Shown here piece by piece: positions 7,874-15,422 of a DNA stretch of 64,000 nucleotides (the stretch's first letter is position 1; every line of letters begins with the position of its first letter). Below the pieces are notes generated by a model. The model made no database searches. It was given only the letters and a program-made list of their open reading frames with translations, and was not told the origin of the DNA. Position numbers and translations under genes: made by a program. The stretch comes from Micromonospora alfalfae (GTDB taxonomy: Bacteria; Actinomycetota; Actinomycetes; Mycobacteriales; Micromonosporaceae). Location: NCBI RefSeq assembly GCF_022230925.1, contig NZ_JAKKFH010000012.1:1-64000 (forward strand), in the 5' to 3' direction.

Positions 7874-7913
7874 GTGATGACTCTGAGTCATAGCTATGAC
7901 TCAGAGTCATCAC
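7874..7913. repeat. perfect 40-bp loopless palindrome
   Basis: The 20-nt half GTGATGACTCTGAGTCATAG is followed directly by its exact reverse complement. Each half contains its own 13-15-nt palindrome (ATGACTC-T-GAGTCAT), so the site reads as two palindromic boxes separated by AGCT. It lies 36 bp downstream of the stop codon of the 83-aa gene. It could be a dimer-pair operator, a terminator hairpin or a dispersed repeat; no T-run follows on either side. Confidence 0.85.
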
Positions 7914-7948
7914 CGTCGACAGCAATGCCGCCTCCACGGCCCGTCCAC

Positions 7949-8200
7949 TCAGCTGTTCGGGAGGGTCCAGCCGCCGGGCTGGCGGGGGGACAGCTCCCGC
8001 CAGGTGTCCGGGCCGTCGAGCAGCGCCCGGACAGTCTCCTCGGCCTCGTCCACACTGCCGTACTCGTAGAATCGGGAGATGCCCTCGGCGCCGCCGGCCC
8101 GCTGCTCGACGTGCCACCGGTCGGCGTCCACCCGGAGGAAGACGTCCCGCCGGGCCAGCCGCCCCCACTTCCCGTTCCACCAGTGCTTTCGCTGCTCCAT
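7949..8200 (-). CDS. conserved small hypothetical protein
   Basis: This 83-aa soluble protein opens MEQRKHWWNGKWGRLARRDVF and has Trp-rich, charged composition without membrane or signal segments. Later parts read RFYEYGSVDEAEETVRALL and end with GGWTLPNS. It looks like a real gene by codon bias and by its sensible globular composition. I do not recognise a family with a known function. It is leftward, with the mscL terminator hairpin just upstream of its start. Confidence 0.6.
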   Translation of the reverse strand: MEQRKHWWNGKWGRLARRDVFLRVDADRWHVEQRAGGAEGISRFYEYGSVDEAEETVRALLDGPDTWRELSPRQPGGWTLPNS

Positions 8201-8235
8201 GGCGGGACTCTATCGAACACACGTACGAGAAGGTG

Positions 8236-8264
8236 CGGCCCCTGCGGGAATCCCGCAGGGGCCG
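8236..8264 (-). terminator. GC-rich hairpin terminator after mscL
   Basis: A 14-nt arm (CGGCCCCTGCGGGA) and its exact complement are separated by a single base, giving a stem of about 12 bp with a 5-nt loop. It starts 18 bp beyond the mscL stop codon on the minus strand. No U-tract follows, which is common for actinobacterial terminators. Confidence 0.6.
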
Positions 8265-8281
8265 ATGTGCATCCGTTCGGG

Positions 8282-8743
8282 TCAGCGCTGCGTCGGCGGC
8301 TCCGGGCGGCGGCCCAGCACGTCGTCCAGCGCCCCGCGCTGCTGGCCGGGGGTGGTGTGGCCGGCGGAGACCAGGGCGTCCCGGATCTCGGTGAGCAGCT
8401 TGACCTCTTCGCTCGGCGCCGCCGGCGGCGGCTCCTCGCCCCGACGCCGCCGCTCGGCCAGCTTGTTCATCGGGAACACCACGAAGAAGTAGAGCACCGC
8501 CGCGGTGAGCAGGAAGGTGATCAGGGCGTTGATGAACCCCGCCCAGTCCATGTTGTTGCCCTTGGTGATCTCCCACGTCCCGGCCGACAGGCCACTGCCC
8601 CCGCCGACTGCCTTGATCAGTGGTTCGAGGAACGACTTGGTGAGCTGGGTGACCAAGCCTGTGAACGCGGCGCCGATGACGATACCGACCGCCAGGTCGA
8701 CGACGTTGCCGCGCATGATGAAGTCTTTGAAGCCCTTGAGCAT
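8282..8743 (-). CDS. mscL: large-conductance mechanosensitive channel MscL
   Basis: This 153-aa MscL homologue forms the tension-gated pore that releases solutes on osmotic downshock. The N-terminal S1 helix and TM1 are clear: MLKGFKDFIMRGNVVDLAVG, then VIGAAFTGLVTQL. A periplasmic loop follows, then TM2 (ALITFLLTAAVLYFFVVFPM) and a charged cytosolic helix. The tail is about 20 residues longer than E. coli MscL and Pro/Glu-rich. I chose the ATG at 8743 because CGGGAG lies 5 nt upstream and the protein then begins exactly as homologues do. A hairpin terminator follows the gene. Confidence 0.95.
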   Translation of the reverse strand: MLKGFKDFIMRGNVVDLAVGIVIGAAFTGLVTQLTKSFLEPLIKAVGGGSGLSAGTWEITKGNNMDWAGFINALITFLLTAAVLYFFVVFPMNKLAERRRRGEEPPPAAPSEEVKLLTEIRDALVSAGHTTPGQQRGALDDVLGRRPEPPTQR

Positions 8744-8782
8744 TCGTACTCCCGAGGTGTCCGCTTTTCTGTCGGGCACAAC

Positions 8783-9499
8783 CTATGCCCGTTCGGCGGG
8801 TTCCAGAAAAGCGCCGGCTTCGAGCGCCGCCCGGCCGGGATCGCCGACCCGGATCGCCTCGACCAGCCGGGTGTGGTCGACGTAGCGCTCGGGGGTGAGC
8901 TCCCCGCCCATGGCCTGGGCGACGGTGCTGCGCAGGGCGGTGCCCACCGAGGCGTACAGCTCGGCGAGCATGGCGTTGTGCGCGGCGGCGACCACCGCCG
9001 TGTGCAGTGCCGCGTCGGCCTCGACGAACGCGTCGACCCGGCCGCCGTGCCAGGCGGCCTCGCGTTGGGCGAGCGCGCCGTCGAGCGCTGCCAGGTCCTG
9101 CGGGGTACGCCGCAACGCGGCGAGCCGGGCGGCCTCCACCTCGAAGGCGCGGCGTACCTCGATGACCTCGGTCATCCGGTCGTCGCCGAGTCGGCGGGCG
9201 ACCACCGGTGCCAGTTCGTCGGTGGACACCACGTAGGTGCCGGAGCCCTGCCGGCACTCCAGCACCCCGGCGTGCACCAGGGCGCGGACGGCCTCGCGGA
9301 CCGTGTTGCGCCCGACGCCCAGCGCGGCGACCAGTTGCGGCTCGGTGGGGATGCGCCCGCCGACGGGCCATTCGCCACCGAGGATCCGGGCGCGGAGTTG
9401 CTCGGTGGTCTGCCGGACCCGGTGGCCGCGGGGCGGCACGGCGGGCTGGCCGCGGGGCGGCGCCGGCGGCGCGGGGGGGAATTCAACCGACGGTGGCAC
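8783..9499 (-). CDS. FadR/GntR family transcriptional regulator
   Basis: This 238-aa regulator has a GntR winged helix at about residues 28-95 (RIPTEPQLVAALGVGRNTVREA and GSGTYVV) and a C-terminal all-helical FCD ligand domain. The FCD metal-binding pattern can be seen in DAALHTAVVAAAHNAM and in RYVDHTRLVEAI. It is divergent from an MFS transporter gene and probably controls it. The Pro-rich first 20 residues make the start uncertain; the GTG at 9499 is the furthest upstream. A near-perfect inverted repeat overlaps this start. Confidence 0.82.
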   Translation of the reverse strand: MPPSVEFPPAPPAPPRGQPAVPPRGHRVRQTTEQLRARILGGEWPVGGRIPTEPQLVAALGVGRNTVREAVRALVHAGVLECRQGSGTYVVSTDELAPVVARRLGDDRMTEVIEVRRAFEVEAARLAALRRTPQDLAALDGALAQREAAWHGGRVDAFVEADAALHTAVVAAAHNAMLAELYASVGTALRSTVAQAMGGELTPERYVDHTRLVEAIRVGDPGRAALEAGAFLEPAERA

Positions 9500-9514
9500 T
9501 GGTTACATCACCGG
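9499..9514. promoter_or_regulatory. candidate FadR-type operator
   Basis: CTGGT-TACATC-ACCGG is an inverted repeat with one mismatch in the 50-bp gap between the FadR-type gene and the MFS gene. It is close to the TnGT-spacer-ACnA pattern of FadR-subfamily sites. The position overlaps the regulator start codon, suggesting autoregulation. This is inference from pattern only. Confidence 0.35.
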
Positions 9515-9549
9515 TCCCAAATTCATCCCATGATTGTAGGTTAACGGTC

Positions 9550-10830
9550 ATGACCCCGCCACCAACAGCCGCTCCGGCGCTGCCCGCCCCCGTCGCCGTC
9601 GATCCTCGCCCGACGCGGGACCCCGGCACCGGCCGGCGGACGCACCCGGCGACCGGTGGCGCGCTGGTGCTGGTCGGGATGCTGCTGGTCGCGCTCAACC
9701 TGCGCGCCGTGGTGACCAGCCTCGGCGCACTGCTCGACGAGGTCCGCGACGGGCTCGGCCTCTCCGGCGTCACCGCCGGCCTGGTCACCACCCTGCCGAC
9801 CATCGCGTTCGCCGGCCTCGGCGCGCTCACCCCGTGGCTGGTACGCCGGGTGGCGCCGGCCCGGGTGCTGGTGGTCGCCATGTTCGCCCTCGCCGTGGGC
9901 CAGGTGCTCCGGGTCGTCACCGACTCGGCCTTGATCTTCGTGCTCACCAGCGCGCTGGCCCTGTCCGGCATCGCGGTCGCCAACATCCTGCTGCCGATGC
10001 TGGTCAAGCAGCACTTCCCGCACCGCACCGGCCTGGTCACCGGGGCGTACACGATGGCGTTGACAGTGGGCACGACGGTGGCCGCCGCCTCCGCGGTGCC
10101 GATCGCGCACGCCTTCGGGTCCTGGCGGGCCGGGCTCGGCGTCTGGGCTGCGATGGCCGCGGTGGCCGTACTCCCGTGGGTGCCGCTGGCACTGCGGACC
10201 CGCGCCGCGGCGCGGCGGGCGACCCCGACGGCGGTCGTCGCCACGCCGACGCGGGTCCGGCCGGTGCGGACCCGACTGGGCTGGGCGATGGCGGTCTACT
10301 TCGGGGCGCAGTCGCTCAGTGGGTACGCGATCATGGGCTGGCTGGCCCAACTGTTCCGCGACGCCGGTTACCAGCCGGAGTCGGCCGGGCTGCTGCTCGC
10401 GGGGGTGACCGCGCTCGGGGTGCCGATCGCGCTGCTGATGCCCACCCTGGCCGGTCGGCTCGGCAGCCTGCGGCCGCTGGTGCTCGGGCTCACCACCGCG
10501 TCGGCACTGGCCTACCTGGGGTTGGCGCTCGCACCGCACGGCGCCGCGCTGCTCTGGGTCGCCCTGCTGGCGATCGGTCAGGGCGCGTTCCCGATGATCC
10601 TGACCGCCATCGGCCTACGCGCCCGCACCGCCGAGGGCACTGTCGCGCTCTCCGCGTTCGCGCAGAGCACCGGGTACGTGATCGCCGCCCTCGGCCCGCT
10701 GATGGTCGGCATCCTCTACGAGGCCACCGGCGGCTGGACCGCGCCGATCGGGTTCCTGCTGGGTGCCCTCGCCGTGCAGACGACGGCGGGCATGGCTATC
10801 GCTCGTCCCCGTTACGTCGAGGACGAGTGA
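9550..10830 (+). CDS. MFS transporter, CynX/NimT family
   Basis: This 426-aa protein has about 12 hydrophobic helices in two halves separated by a basic loop near residues 215-240. The first helix reads LVLVGMLLVALNLRAVVTSL, a hallmark of the CynX/NimT branch (cyanate and nitroimidazole-related exporters), with a long-conserved NLRA motif. The first 35 residues are Pro/Arg-rich and cytosolic. I begin it at ATG 9550. TAGGTT lies about 8 nt upstream, so the mRNA may be leaderless. Divergence from a FadR-type regulator suggests substrate-induced expression. The substrate is not determinable. Confidence 0.82.
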   Translation: MTPPPTAAPALPAPVAVDPRPTRDPGTGRRTHPATGGALVLVGMLLVALNLRAVVTSLGALLDEVRDGLGLSGVTAGLVTTLPTIAFAGLGALTPWLVRRVAPARVLVVAMFALAVGQVLRVVTDSALIFVLTSALALSGIAVANILLPMLVKQHFPHRTGLVTGAYTMALTVGTTVAAASAVPIAHAFGSWRAGLGVWAAMAAVAVLPWVPLALRTRAAARRATPTAVVATPTRVRPVRTRLGWAMAVYFGAQSLSGYAIMGWLAQLFRDAGYQPESAGLLLAGVTALGVPIALLMPTLAGRLGSLRPLVLGLTTASALAYLGLALAPHGAALLWVALLAIGQGAFPMILTAIGLRARTAEGTVALSAFAQSTGYVIAALGPLMVGILYEATGGWTAPIGFLLGALAVQTTAGMAIARPRYVEDE

Positions 10831-10843
10831 CGAACGCCGACGG

Positions 10844-11200
10844 TCAGGAGGACGCCGGCGTCGATTCGCCAGCGACTGCCTCATCCACCGTCGGGTAGGT
10901 GTGCAGCACCTCGACCAGCCCGCTCACCTCAAGGATGCGCAGCACACCGCGCTGCGGTGCGGCCAGCCGGACCACGCCGCCGGCCTCGTCGCAGCTGTTC
11001 TTGGCGCGGACAAAGACCGACAGACCGGTCGAGTCGCAGAACGAGACCTCCGCCAGGTCGAACACCAGCCGGTTGCGGCCCTTGTCGAGCAGGTCGGTGA
11101 TCTGGTCCTGTAGCTGCGGTGCGGTGGCCATGTCCAGCTCGCCCGCGACCGACACGACGACCACGTCGCCGCGTTGTTCCGTGTGCACCGTCAACGACAT
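10844..11200 (-). CDS. STAS anti-sigma factor antagonist
   Basis: This 118-aa single STAS-domain protein is of the RsbV/SpoIIAA type. It carries the motif FCDSTGL, with Ser57 at the phosphorylation site, and the usual GELDMATAPQL opening. In known systems the unphosphorylated form binds and removes an anti-sigma kinase. It is convergent with the MFS gene (13 bp apart) and divergent from the RsbR operon, so it may report into the same partner-switching network. Its own kinase is not adjacent, although RsbT- and RsbW-like ATPases are encoded in this window. Confidence 0.88.
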   Translation of the reverse strand: MSLTVHTEQRGDVVVVSVAGELDMATAPQLQDQITDLLDKGRNRLVFDLAEVSFCDSTGLSVFVRAKNSCDEAGGVVRLAAPQRGVLRILEVSGLVEVLHTYPTVDEAVAGESTPASS

Positions 11201-11363
11201 TCGCCAGACCTCCTGTTATCGGGGGAACGGTATCCCACGACCACCCCCGGAGGTAGAACGGGAGCCGCCATCCGGTGGCCATCGTCATTCCGTTGCTACG
11301 GGGCAAGTAGTTGGTCAGGCCCCGGTGATAGAGTCCGCCCGGTCCAGGTCAAGGGGGTTCGAA

Positions 11364-12224
11364 ATGGCGTTGAGCACCGAAGAAAGTGGTCGGCTCGTCG
11401 CGCTGCTCAACGGGCAGGACGAACGGGTCACGACTCGGTGGACCGAGATCGTCACCAGTTCGTTGCGAGGCCGGCTGAGCCAGGCGGAGCTGCGCCGACA
11501 GGTCCAGGACCTGCACCGTGCCATCGTCGCCAGCGGCGAGCAGGGCACCATCGATCTGTCCGCCGACAGTGCCGCCGAACTGCGCGCCGCGCTCTCCGAG
11601 CTGTCCCGTGGCCGGGCCCGGCAGGGCTTCTCCGCCACCGAGACCACCATCAGCGTCTTCGCGCTGAAGGACGTGCTGGCCGAGCTGGTGCAGGAGGCCG
11701 GTGGCACTGACGCGCTGAAGGACTACGTCGCCTTCTCGAAGCTTGTCGACGAGATGGGCCTGTTCACCTTCGAGAGCTTCGTCCGCACCCGGGAGAGCCT
11801 GATCGCGGACCAGGCCGAGCAACTGCTCGAACTCTCCACGCCGGTGGTCAAGCTCTGGGAGGGTGTCGTCGCCGTCCCGCTGGTCGGCACCCTGGACTCG
11901 GCCCGGGCCCAGGTCGTCATGGAACGGCTGTTGCAGACCCTCGTCGACACCGGCTCGCCGTACGCGATCATCGACATCACCGGCGTGCCGGCGGTGGACA
12001 CCCAGGTCGCCCAGCACATCCTGAAGACCGTGGTGGCCGCCCGGCTGATGGGCGCCGACTGCATCATCTCCGGCATCCGCCCGCAGATCGCGCAGACCAT
12101 CGTGGCGCTCGGCATCGAGTTCGGCGACATCGCCACCAAGGCGAGCCTCGCCGACGCGCTGCGCCACGTGCTGCGGCTCAACGGGGTAGAGACCGCCCGC
12201 CGCCAGCCGCGCCGGGACATCTGA
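11364..12224 (+). CDS. rsbR: RsbR-like stressosome scaffold protein
   Basis: This 286-aa protein has an N-terminal helical sensor-like region of the RsbRD type (about 1-165, starting LVALLNGQDERVTTRWTEIV) and a C-terminal STAS domain (about 170-275). In the STAS domain, Thr213 (GVPAVDTQVA) and Thr245 (RPQIAQTIV) lie where RsbR co-antagonists are phosphorylated by RsbT. It would build the stressosome core with the RsbS encoded next. The start is the ATG at 11364, 163 bp after the divergent STAS gene. The stop overlaps the rsbS start by one base. No haem or flavin site is visible, so the sensed signal is unknown. Confidence 0.88.
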   Translation: MALSTEESGRLVALLNGQDERVTTRWTEIVTSSLRGRLSQAELRRQVQDLHRAIVASGEQGTIDLSADSAAELRAALSELSRGRARQGFSATETTISVFALKDVLAELVQEAGGTDALKDYVAFSKLVDEMGLFTFESFVRTRESLIADQAEQLLELSTPVVKLWEGVVAVPLVGTLDSARAQVVMERLLQTLVDTGSPYAIIDITGVPAVDTQVAQHILKTVVAARLMGADCIISGIRPQIAQTIVALGIEFGDIATKASLADALRHVLRLNGVETARRQPRRDI

Positions 12225-12634
12225 TGGAGCGGGTGCCGATCCTCAAGATCGGGGACATCCTGCTCGTCTCCATCCAACTGGACATGTCCGACCAGACGGC
12301 GGTCGCGCTCCAGGAGGATCTGGCCCAGCGGATCGTCGACACCGGCTGCCACGGCGTCATCATCGACATCACAGCGCTGGACATCGTCGACTCGTTCGTC
12401 GGGCGGATGCTCTCCACCATCGCGTCGATCTCCAAGGTGCTCGACGCGGAGACGGTGGTGGTCGGGATGCGTCCAGCCGTCGCCATCACCCTTGTCGAAC
12501 TCGGGCTGTCGCTGAACGGCATCCGTACCGCGCTGAACGTGGAGCGCGGCATGGAGCTGATCGCGGCGGCCCACGCCGACGAGCTCGACTACCAGCTCGA
12601 CGACGAACCGGACGCCGAGACGGCCACGCCGTGA
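12224..12634 (+). CDS. rsbS: RsbS-like stressosome STAS protein
   Basis: This 136-aa STAS protein is the RsbS partner of RsbR. Ser57 in DIVDSFVGRML matches the phosphorylated serine of B. subtilis RsbS. Compared with that protein it has a short acidic C-terminal extension (about residues 115-136, rich in Asp/Glu). Together with RsbR it should sequester the RsbT kinase until stress. The ATG shares a base with the rsbR stop codon, and the gene end overlaps rsbT by 4 nt, so the three are translationally coupled. Confidence 0.9.
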   Translation: MERVPILKIGDILLVSIQLDMSDQTAVALQEDLAQRIVDTGCHGVIIDITALDIVDSFVGRMLSTIASISKVLDAETVVVGMRPAVAITLVELGLSLNGIRTALNVERGMELIAAAHADELDYQLDDEPDAETATP

Positions 12635-13050
12635 CCACGGGCGTCGACCTGGGCCAGCCGCAGGCTCAGTCGGTTCGCAGCGATGAGGACGTGGTGCGCG
12701 TCCGGCAGTTGGTCCGCGCCGTGGCGGTGTCCGTCAAGCTGTCCCTCGTCGACCAGACCAAGGTGGTCACCGCGGCGAGCGAGTTGGCCCGAAACACCCT
12801 GGTGTACGGCGGTGGCGGGTCGGTCGAGGTGACGGTGGTCAACAACGGCCGACGCAATGGCGTGCAGATAGTGTTCGCCGACTCCGGGCCGGGCATCGCC
12901 GACCTCGACCTGGCCATGACCGACGGCTACACCAGCGGCGGCGGCCTCGGCCTCGGGCTCAGCGGGTCCCGCCGGCTGGTCGACGAGTTCCAGATCGAGA
13001 CGTCGGCGGAGAGCGGTACGCGAATCACGGTCACCAAGTGGTCCAGGTGA
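12631..13050 (+). CDS. rsbT: RsbT-like serine/threonine kinase
   Basis: This 139-aa GHKL ATPase-type kinase has the N-box SELARNT, G1 box DSGPGI and G2 box GGGLGLGL, all intact. RsbT phosphorylates RsbR and RsbS and, when released from the stressosome, activates a downstream phosphatase (RsbU in Bacillus). Here the likely targets are the PP2C proteins encoded downstream. It starts at a GTG overlapping the rsbS stop. It is slightly longer than Bacillus RsbT owing to a 12-residue N-terminal extension. Confidence 0.9.
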   Translation: MTTGVDLGQPQAQSVRSDEDVVRVRQLVRAVAVSVKLSLVDQTKVVTAASELARNTLVYGGGGSVEVTVVNNGRRNGVQIVFADSGPGIADLDLAMTDGYTSGGGLGLGLSGSRRLVDEFQIETSAESGTRITVTKWSR

Positions 13051-14060
13051 ACGCCGACGCGGTCACCGACAGCGGCATCTGGTTCCGGGTGGAGGCCAGC
13101 AGCGCGGCGAGCGCCGTCCGGCGCGCCGCTGAGCGCCTCGGCGCGCAGGTGGAGATGGGGGCGGCGCGCATCGCCGACCTGGCCATCGTGGCGGCCGAGC
13201 TGACCAGCAACCTGGTCAAGCACGCCGACGAGGGTGTCCTGCTGCTCCGGCCGGTACGCCGCGCCGGGCAGGCCGGGGTGGAGTTGGTGGCCATCGACTC
13301 CGGGCCCGGCATGGCCGACCTGACCGTCTCGTCCCAGGACGGGCACTCGACCACCGGCACACTCGGCATCGGTCTGGGTGCCATCGTCCGGCAGGCCAGC
13401 TGGTTCGACGGATATTCGCTGCCCGGCCGGGGCACCGTCCTCGCCGTGCAGGTCTGGCCGGCCGAGGCGGCGCGGCCGTCCTGGGCCGGCGCCCTCACCC
13501 GACCCCTGACCGGCGAGACGGTCAGCGGCGACGGCTACGCCGTCCGGGTCGTCGACGGGCGGCACCAGGTGCTGGTGAGCGACGGGTTGGGGCACGGCCC
13601 GCTGGCAAACGCCGCCACCGAAGCCGCGCTGGCCGCGTTCCGTGACGCCCCGGCCGGCCCACCGGCGGTGGTGGTCGGTCACCTGCACCGGAGCATGTCG
13701 CACACCCGGGGTGCCGCGCTCGCCGTCGGAGAGCTGATGCCGGAGGCCGGCGTGCTGCACTACGCCGGCCTGGGCAACATCTCCGGCGTGGTCGTCGAGG
13801 GTGACGGCCGCCGTCGAGGGCTGGTGTCGCTGCCCGGCATCGCCGGCCACCAACGGCCCACGATCCGGGAGTACGACTACCCGTTCGGTCCCGGCGCCCG
13901 GCTGGTGATGCACAGCGACGGGGTGGTCGACCGGTGGCGGATGACCGACTACCCGGGCCTGGCGGAGCGATCCCCGCTGGTGATGGCGGCGACCCTGCTC
14001 CGTGACGCCGGTGTGCGACGCGACGACGCCTGCGTACTTGTCGCGAGGTCGTGGGCGTGA
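13047..14060 (+). CDS. RsbT-type ATPase fused to RsbX-like PP2C
   Basis: This two-domain protein of about 337 aa joins a GHKL ATPase (about 1-135; N-box AAELTSNLVKHA, DSGPGM, then a GTLGIGLGA lid) to a PP2C/SpoIIE-type phosphatase (about 145-337; SDGLGHGPLA, RGAALAVGEL, HYAGLGN, MHSDGV). In Bacillus these are separate: RsbT-like kinase and RsbX, which resets the stressosome. The fusion places kinase and reset phosphatase on one chain. I favour the GTG at 13047, overlapping the rsbT stop (GTGA); another GTG lies at 13038. It is co-transcribed with rsbRST. Confidence 0.85.
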   Translation: MNADAVTDSGIWFRVEASSAASAVRRAAERLGAQVEMGAARIADLAIVAAELTSNLVKHADEGVLLLRPVRRAGQAGVELVAIDSGPGMADLTVSSQDGHSTTGTLGIGLGAIVRQASWFDGYSLPGRGTVLAVQVWPAEAARPSWAGALTRPLTGETVSGDGYAVRVVDGRHQVLVSDGLGHGPLANAATEAALAAFRDAPAGPPAVVVGHLHRSMSHTRGAALAVGELMPEAGVLHYAGLGNISGVVVEGDGRRRGLVSLPGIAGHQRPTIREYDYPFGPGARLVMHSDGVVDRWRMTDYPGLAERSPLVMAATLLRDAGVRRDDACVLVARSWA

Positions 14061-15418
14061 GCGGGCAGCCGGCAGCGCTGCCGCTGCTCCAGATGGCGCT
14101 GCGGGTCGAGCAGGACATCTTCGTGATCCGTCAGCGGGGGCGCGAGGTGGCCGCTGTGGTCGGCCTCGAACACCAGGACCAGGTGCGGATCGCCACCGCG
14201 CTCAGCGAGGTCGCCCGCGATCTGCTGCGGACGACCGGCGGTGCCGACGTCTCCTTCCACGTCGACACAGCCGCCGACGGCCGGTTTCACCTGCGCGCCG
14301 ACCTGGCCCCGATGTCCCCGCTGCCGGACGGCCGCTACGAACCGCAGTCCGGCGCGGTGTCCCGACTGGTCGACACACTCAGCGTGTCGGCCGTCGAGGG
14401 GGTTACGGTCGTACGGATGTCCCGACGAGTCCCGGCGAACGCGCCGACGCCGACCCTGGAGCGGCTCGCCGAGTTCCGTGCCGAACTCGGCCGTACCGCG
14501 CCGGCCAGTGCGCTGGATGAGCTGACCGTGCAGAACGGGCAGCTCATCTCCGCACTCGACGAGGTGCGCAGTCAGCGCGACGAGCTGGCCGTGCTGAACG
14601 AGGAGCTGGCCGAGACCAACCGCGGCGTGCTGGCGCTCTACAACCAGCTCACCGAGGAGTTGGAGGAGACCAACCGCGGTGTCGTCGCCCTCTACGCCGA
14701 GCTGGACGAAAAGTCGGCCCAGCTCCGGGCGGCAAGTGAGTCGAAGAGCCGGTTCCTGGCCAACGTGAGCCACGAGCTGCGCGCCCCGGTCACCGCGATC
14801 ATCGGCCTGGGGCGGCTGCTCACCGACTCCGCCTCCGACCCGCTCACCGACGAGCAGGGCCGCCAGGTCGATCTGATCCGCTCGTCGGCGGCAGATCTGC
14901 TCAACCTGGTGAACGAACTCCTCGACCTGGCCAAGGCGGAATCCGGTCGGATCGAGCCGGAGCTGGCCGAGGTCGACCTGCGGCCGGTCTTCGGGCAACT
15001 GCGCGGCACCCTGCGCGCGCTGGCCACCCGCCCGGAGGTGGAGCTGGTCGTGGAGGAGCCCAGCGGGCCGGCAGTGCTGCGCACCGACGAGGTGCTGCTC
15101 GGTCAGGTGCTGCGCAACCTGCTGCACAACGGGTTGAAGTTCACCGAGCGCGGCGAGGTGCGACTGCGGGCCAGCCACCACGGCGACCGCTGGCAGTTCG
15201 AGGTCAGCGACACCGGGCCGGGCATCGCTCCTGAGCTGCGCGACCGGATCTTCGAGGAGTTCTACCAGATCCCCGGAGCCACCCGGGTCGGCGGCACCGG
15301 CCTCGGTCTGCCGTACGCCCGGCGGTTGGTGACACTGCTCGGCGGGTCACTGGAGCTGACCAGCACGCCCGGCGAAGGCAGCACGTTCACCGTCTCCCTA
15401 CCCGTCGGCGGGGCGTGA
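14057..15418 (+). CDS. soluble histidine kinase with RsbT-like N-domain
   Basis: This protein of about 453 aa lacks transmembrane segments. Residues 1-125 resemble an RsbT/RsbW ATPase fold, but the N-box is altered: ALSEVARDLL has Asp where Asn binds Mg-ATP. A coiled coil (about 150-225, twice containing EETNRGV-AL-Y) leads to a HisKA domain with SHELRAP (His239) and a HATPase domain with NLLHNGLKF, DTGPGIA and GGTGLGL. It probably phosphorylates the receiver of the next protein. GTG 14057 overlaps the previous stop; GTG 14051 is the alternative. The degenerate N-domain may dock to the stressosome rather than catalyse. Confidence 0.85.
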   Translation: MSGQPAALPLLQMALRVEQDIFVIRQRGREVAAVVGLEHQDQVRIATALSEVARDLLRTTGGADVSFHVDTAADGRFHLRADLAPMSPLPDGRYEPQSGAVSRLVDTLSVSAVEGVTVVRMSRRVPANAPTPTLERLAEFRAELGRTAPASALDELTVQNGQLISALDEVRSQRDELAVLNEELAETNRGVLALYNQLTEELEETNRGVVALYAELDEKSAQLRAASESKSRFLANVSHELRAPVTAIIGLGRLLTDSASDPLTDEQGRQVDLIRSSAADLLNLVNELLDLAKAESGRIEPELAEVDLRPVFGQLRGTLRALATRPEVELVVEEPSGPAVLRTDEVLLGQVLRNLLHNGLKFTERGEVRLRASHHGDRWQFEVSDTGPGIAPELRDRIFEEFYQIPGATRVGGTGLGLPYARRLVTLLGGSLELTSTPGEGSTFTVSLPVGGA

Positions 15419-15422
15419 CGGC

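Larger units (their letters stand above)
7518..7948. other. gene-less low-complexity stretch
   Basis: About 430 bp without a supported gene, between two leftward genes. It holds C/G-rich sequence, four tandem copies of the 8-mer CTCAGCCG (7666-7697), a GCAGCC-type hexamer run to about 7735, and a loopless 40-bp palindrome at 7874-7913. Short frames across it give Arg/Ala/Pro-rich or Ala-only translations. Confidence 0.6.
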
